Part shown: positions 63,485 through 64,000 of the stretch, in pieces
Numbering within the stretch: position 1 is the first letter of the stretch
How the letters are laid out: the number at the start of each line of letters is the position of its first letter
NCBI RefSeq assembly: GCF_020177335.1
Contig: NZ_JAIVMG010000006.1
Location: 186,001-250,000, forward strand
Source: Stappia indica
GTDB lineage: Bacteria; Pseudomonadota; Alphaproteobacteria; Rhizobiales; Stappiaceae
Length of the DNA: 64,000 bases
Direction: 5' to 3'
Position numbers and translations under genes: made by a program
The notes under the pieces: generated by a model
Databases searched by the model: none
What the model saw: the letters and a program-made list of their open reading frames with translations, nothing else
Told to the model about the DNA's origin: nothing

Positions 63485-64000
63485 ATGACAAATGTACCTA
63501 ATTCAACTGCGCTAAGTGGCGCCTCTAGTCGCATTCTTCCGCTTGCGCCCTTGTCATTCTTCGCAATGACACTCGGTTTTGCCGAGACGGGTAACGCTTG
63601 GAGATGGGCGACGGAGTCGCTGCAGCTCAGCGCCATCCCCGGCGAAATCCTGCAAGGACTTGCCGTCGTTTCCTGTGCCTGGTGGCTCCTGCTTTATCTG
63701 AACAAGTGGATCAGCTATCGCGCGCAGGCGGTTTCCGAGCTGCGTGACCCGGTGCAGGCCTCCTTCTTCGCGCTGCTGCCGGAGTCGCTGCTGCTGACGG
63801 CGTTGTCGCTTGCCCCGTATGTTCCGGAGTTTGCGCTGATCACCTTCTGGGTCGGGTCGCTCCTCAACATTCTCTACGCCTCGATCCGCCTGTCCCGGTT
63901 CTGGGTGAGCGATCGCAGCAAGGAGCATACAACGCCGTCGATGCATCTGGTGTACACCGCCAGCGTGCTGGTCAACTCCCTTGCCGCAGCGCATTTCGGC
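63485..64000 (+). CDS. TehA/SLAC1-family transporter, N-terminal part
   Basis: Open from the ATG at 63485 to the window edge (172 residues). After a polar N-terminus it reads ILPLAPLSFFAMTLGFAETGNAWRWA, then three to four hydrophobic segments including ILQGLAVVSCAWWLLLYLNKW and ASFFALLPESLLLTALSLAPYV. This matches the voltage-dependent anion channel / tellurite-resistance-dicarboxylate-transporter (TehA, SLAC1) family, which normally has ten helices over about 320 residues. GGGGGTGA precedes the start. The C-terminal half lies outside. Confidence 0.82.
   Translation, partial: MTNVPNSTALSGASSRILPLAPLSFFAMTLGFAETGNAWRWATESLQLSAIPGEILQGLAVVSCAWWLLLYLNKWISYRAQAVSELRDPVQASFFALLPESLLLTALSLAPYVPEFALITFWVGSLLNILYASIRLSRFWVSDRSKEHTTPSMHLVYTASVLVNSLAAAHFG

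Overview
The window looks like the chromosome of a high-GC alphaproteobacterium, probably of the Hyphomicrobiales (Rhizobiales-like, Stappiaceae-type). The grounds are the succinoglycan-style (ExoF/ExoP/ExoQ/ExoT/ExoV/ExoY-like) polysaccharide locus, the many TRAP and dipeptide-type ABC importers, and a core block at the right end (Ppx/GppA - RlmE - GuaB - RsmB-like - GuaA) in an order common in that group. The assignment rests on gene content only.

Layout. (1) 1-2.4 kb: the start of a hybrid assembly line, a free-standing NRPS adenylation-thiolation gene overlapping (ATGA) the beginning of a polyketide synthase that runs off the left edge. (2) 2.9-3.3 kb: a PACE-type efflux protein. (3) 3.4-19.7 kb: an exopolysaccharide locus with a secreted GH16 glycanase, Wzy/ExoQ-like polymerase, pyruvyl transferase, LuxR-type regulator with a degenerate receiver, three further glycosyltransferases, OPX export protein, Wzc/ExoP-like co-polymerase, ExoY-like initiating transferase, Wzx/ExoT-like flippase and a TIGR04325-type methyltransferase. 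(4) 19.7-23.5 kb: a Crp/Fnr regulator, a small unknown protein, and a gamma-glutamyltransferase with its FadR-type regulator. (5) 24.0-32.3 kb: a self-contained amide-utilisation operon (AmiC-like sensor, AmiR-like ANTAR antiterminator, dipeptide-type ABC importer, acetamidase/formamidase) preceded by a leader carrying an intrinsic terminator. (6) 32.6-38.2 kb: TetR regulator, DctPQM TRAP importer, GAF protein and metal-dependent amidohydrolase. (7) 38.2-51.8 kb: an accessory catabolic block. Its left side has transposase debris. Its right side has a truncated tyrosine-integrase N-terminus beside a tRNA-Gln. It holds a cupin-like protein, HpcH/HpaI aldolase, two-subunit class I fumarase-like hydratase, TAXI-TRAP importer, 2-hydroxyacid dehydrogenase, quinone-oxidoreductase-like enzyme, DUF6282-type metal hydrolase, IclR regulator and an aromatic-amino-acid-lyase homologue. 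(8) 51.8-63.1 kb: housekeeping genes (Ppx/GppA, RlmE, GuaB, RsmB-like, TPR protein, GuaA) and a short-chain fatty acid transporter. A TehA/SLAC1-family gene runs off the right edge.

The most interesting signals are these. The histidine/aromatic ammonia-lyase homologue has Glu-Ser-Asp where the MIO-forming Ala-Ser-Gly should be, and other catalytic positions also look altered. The same 17-bp operator architecture (GTTYCG-N5-CGRAAC) occurs at both divergent promoters of its island, which suggests one IclR regulon covering lyase, hydratase, aldolase, dehydrogenase and transporter. The amide operon has a leader terminator directly upstream of the genes for its own ANTAR antiterminator. The LuxR gene of the polysaccharide locus has a long-range 15-bp inverted repeat in its promoter region. 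All alignments were made by eye; no database search was run.
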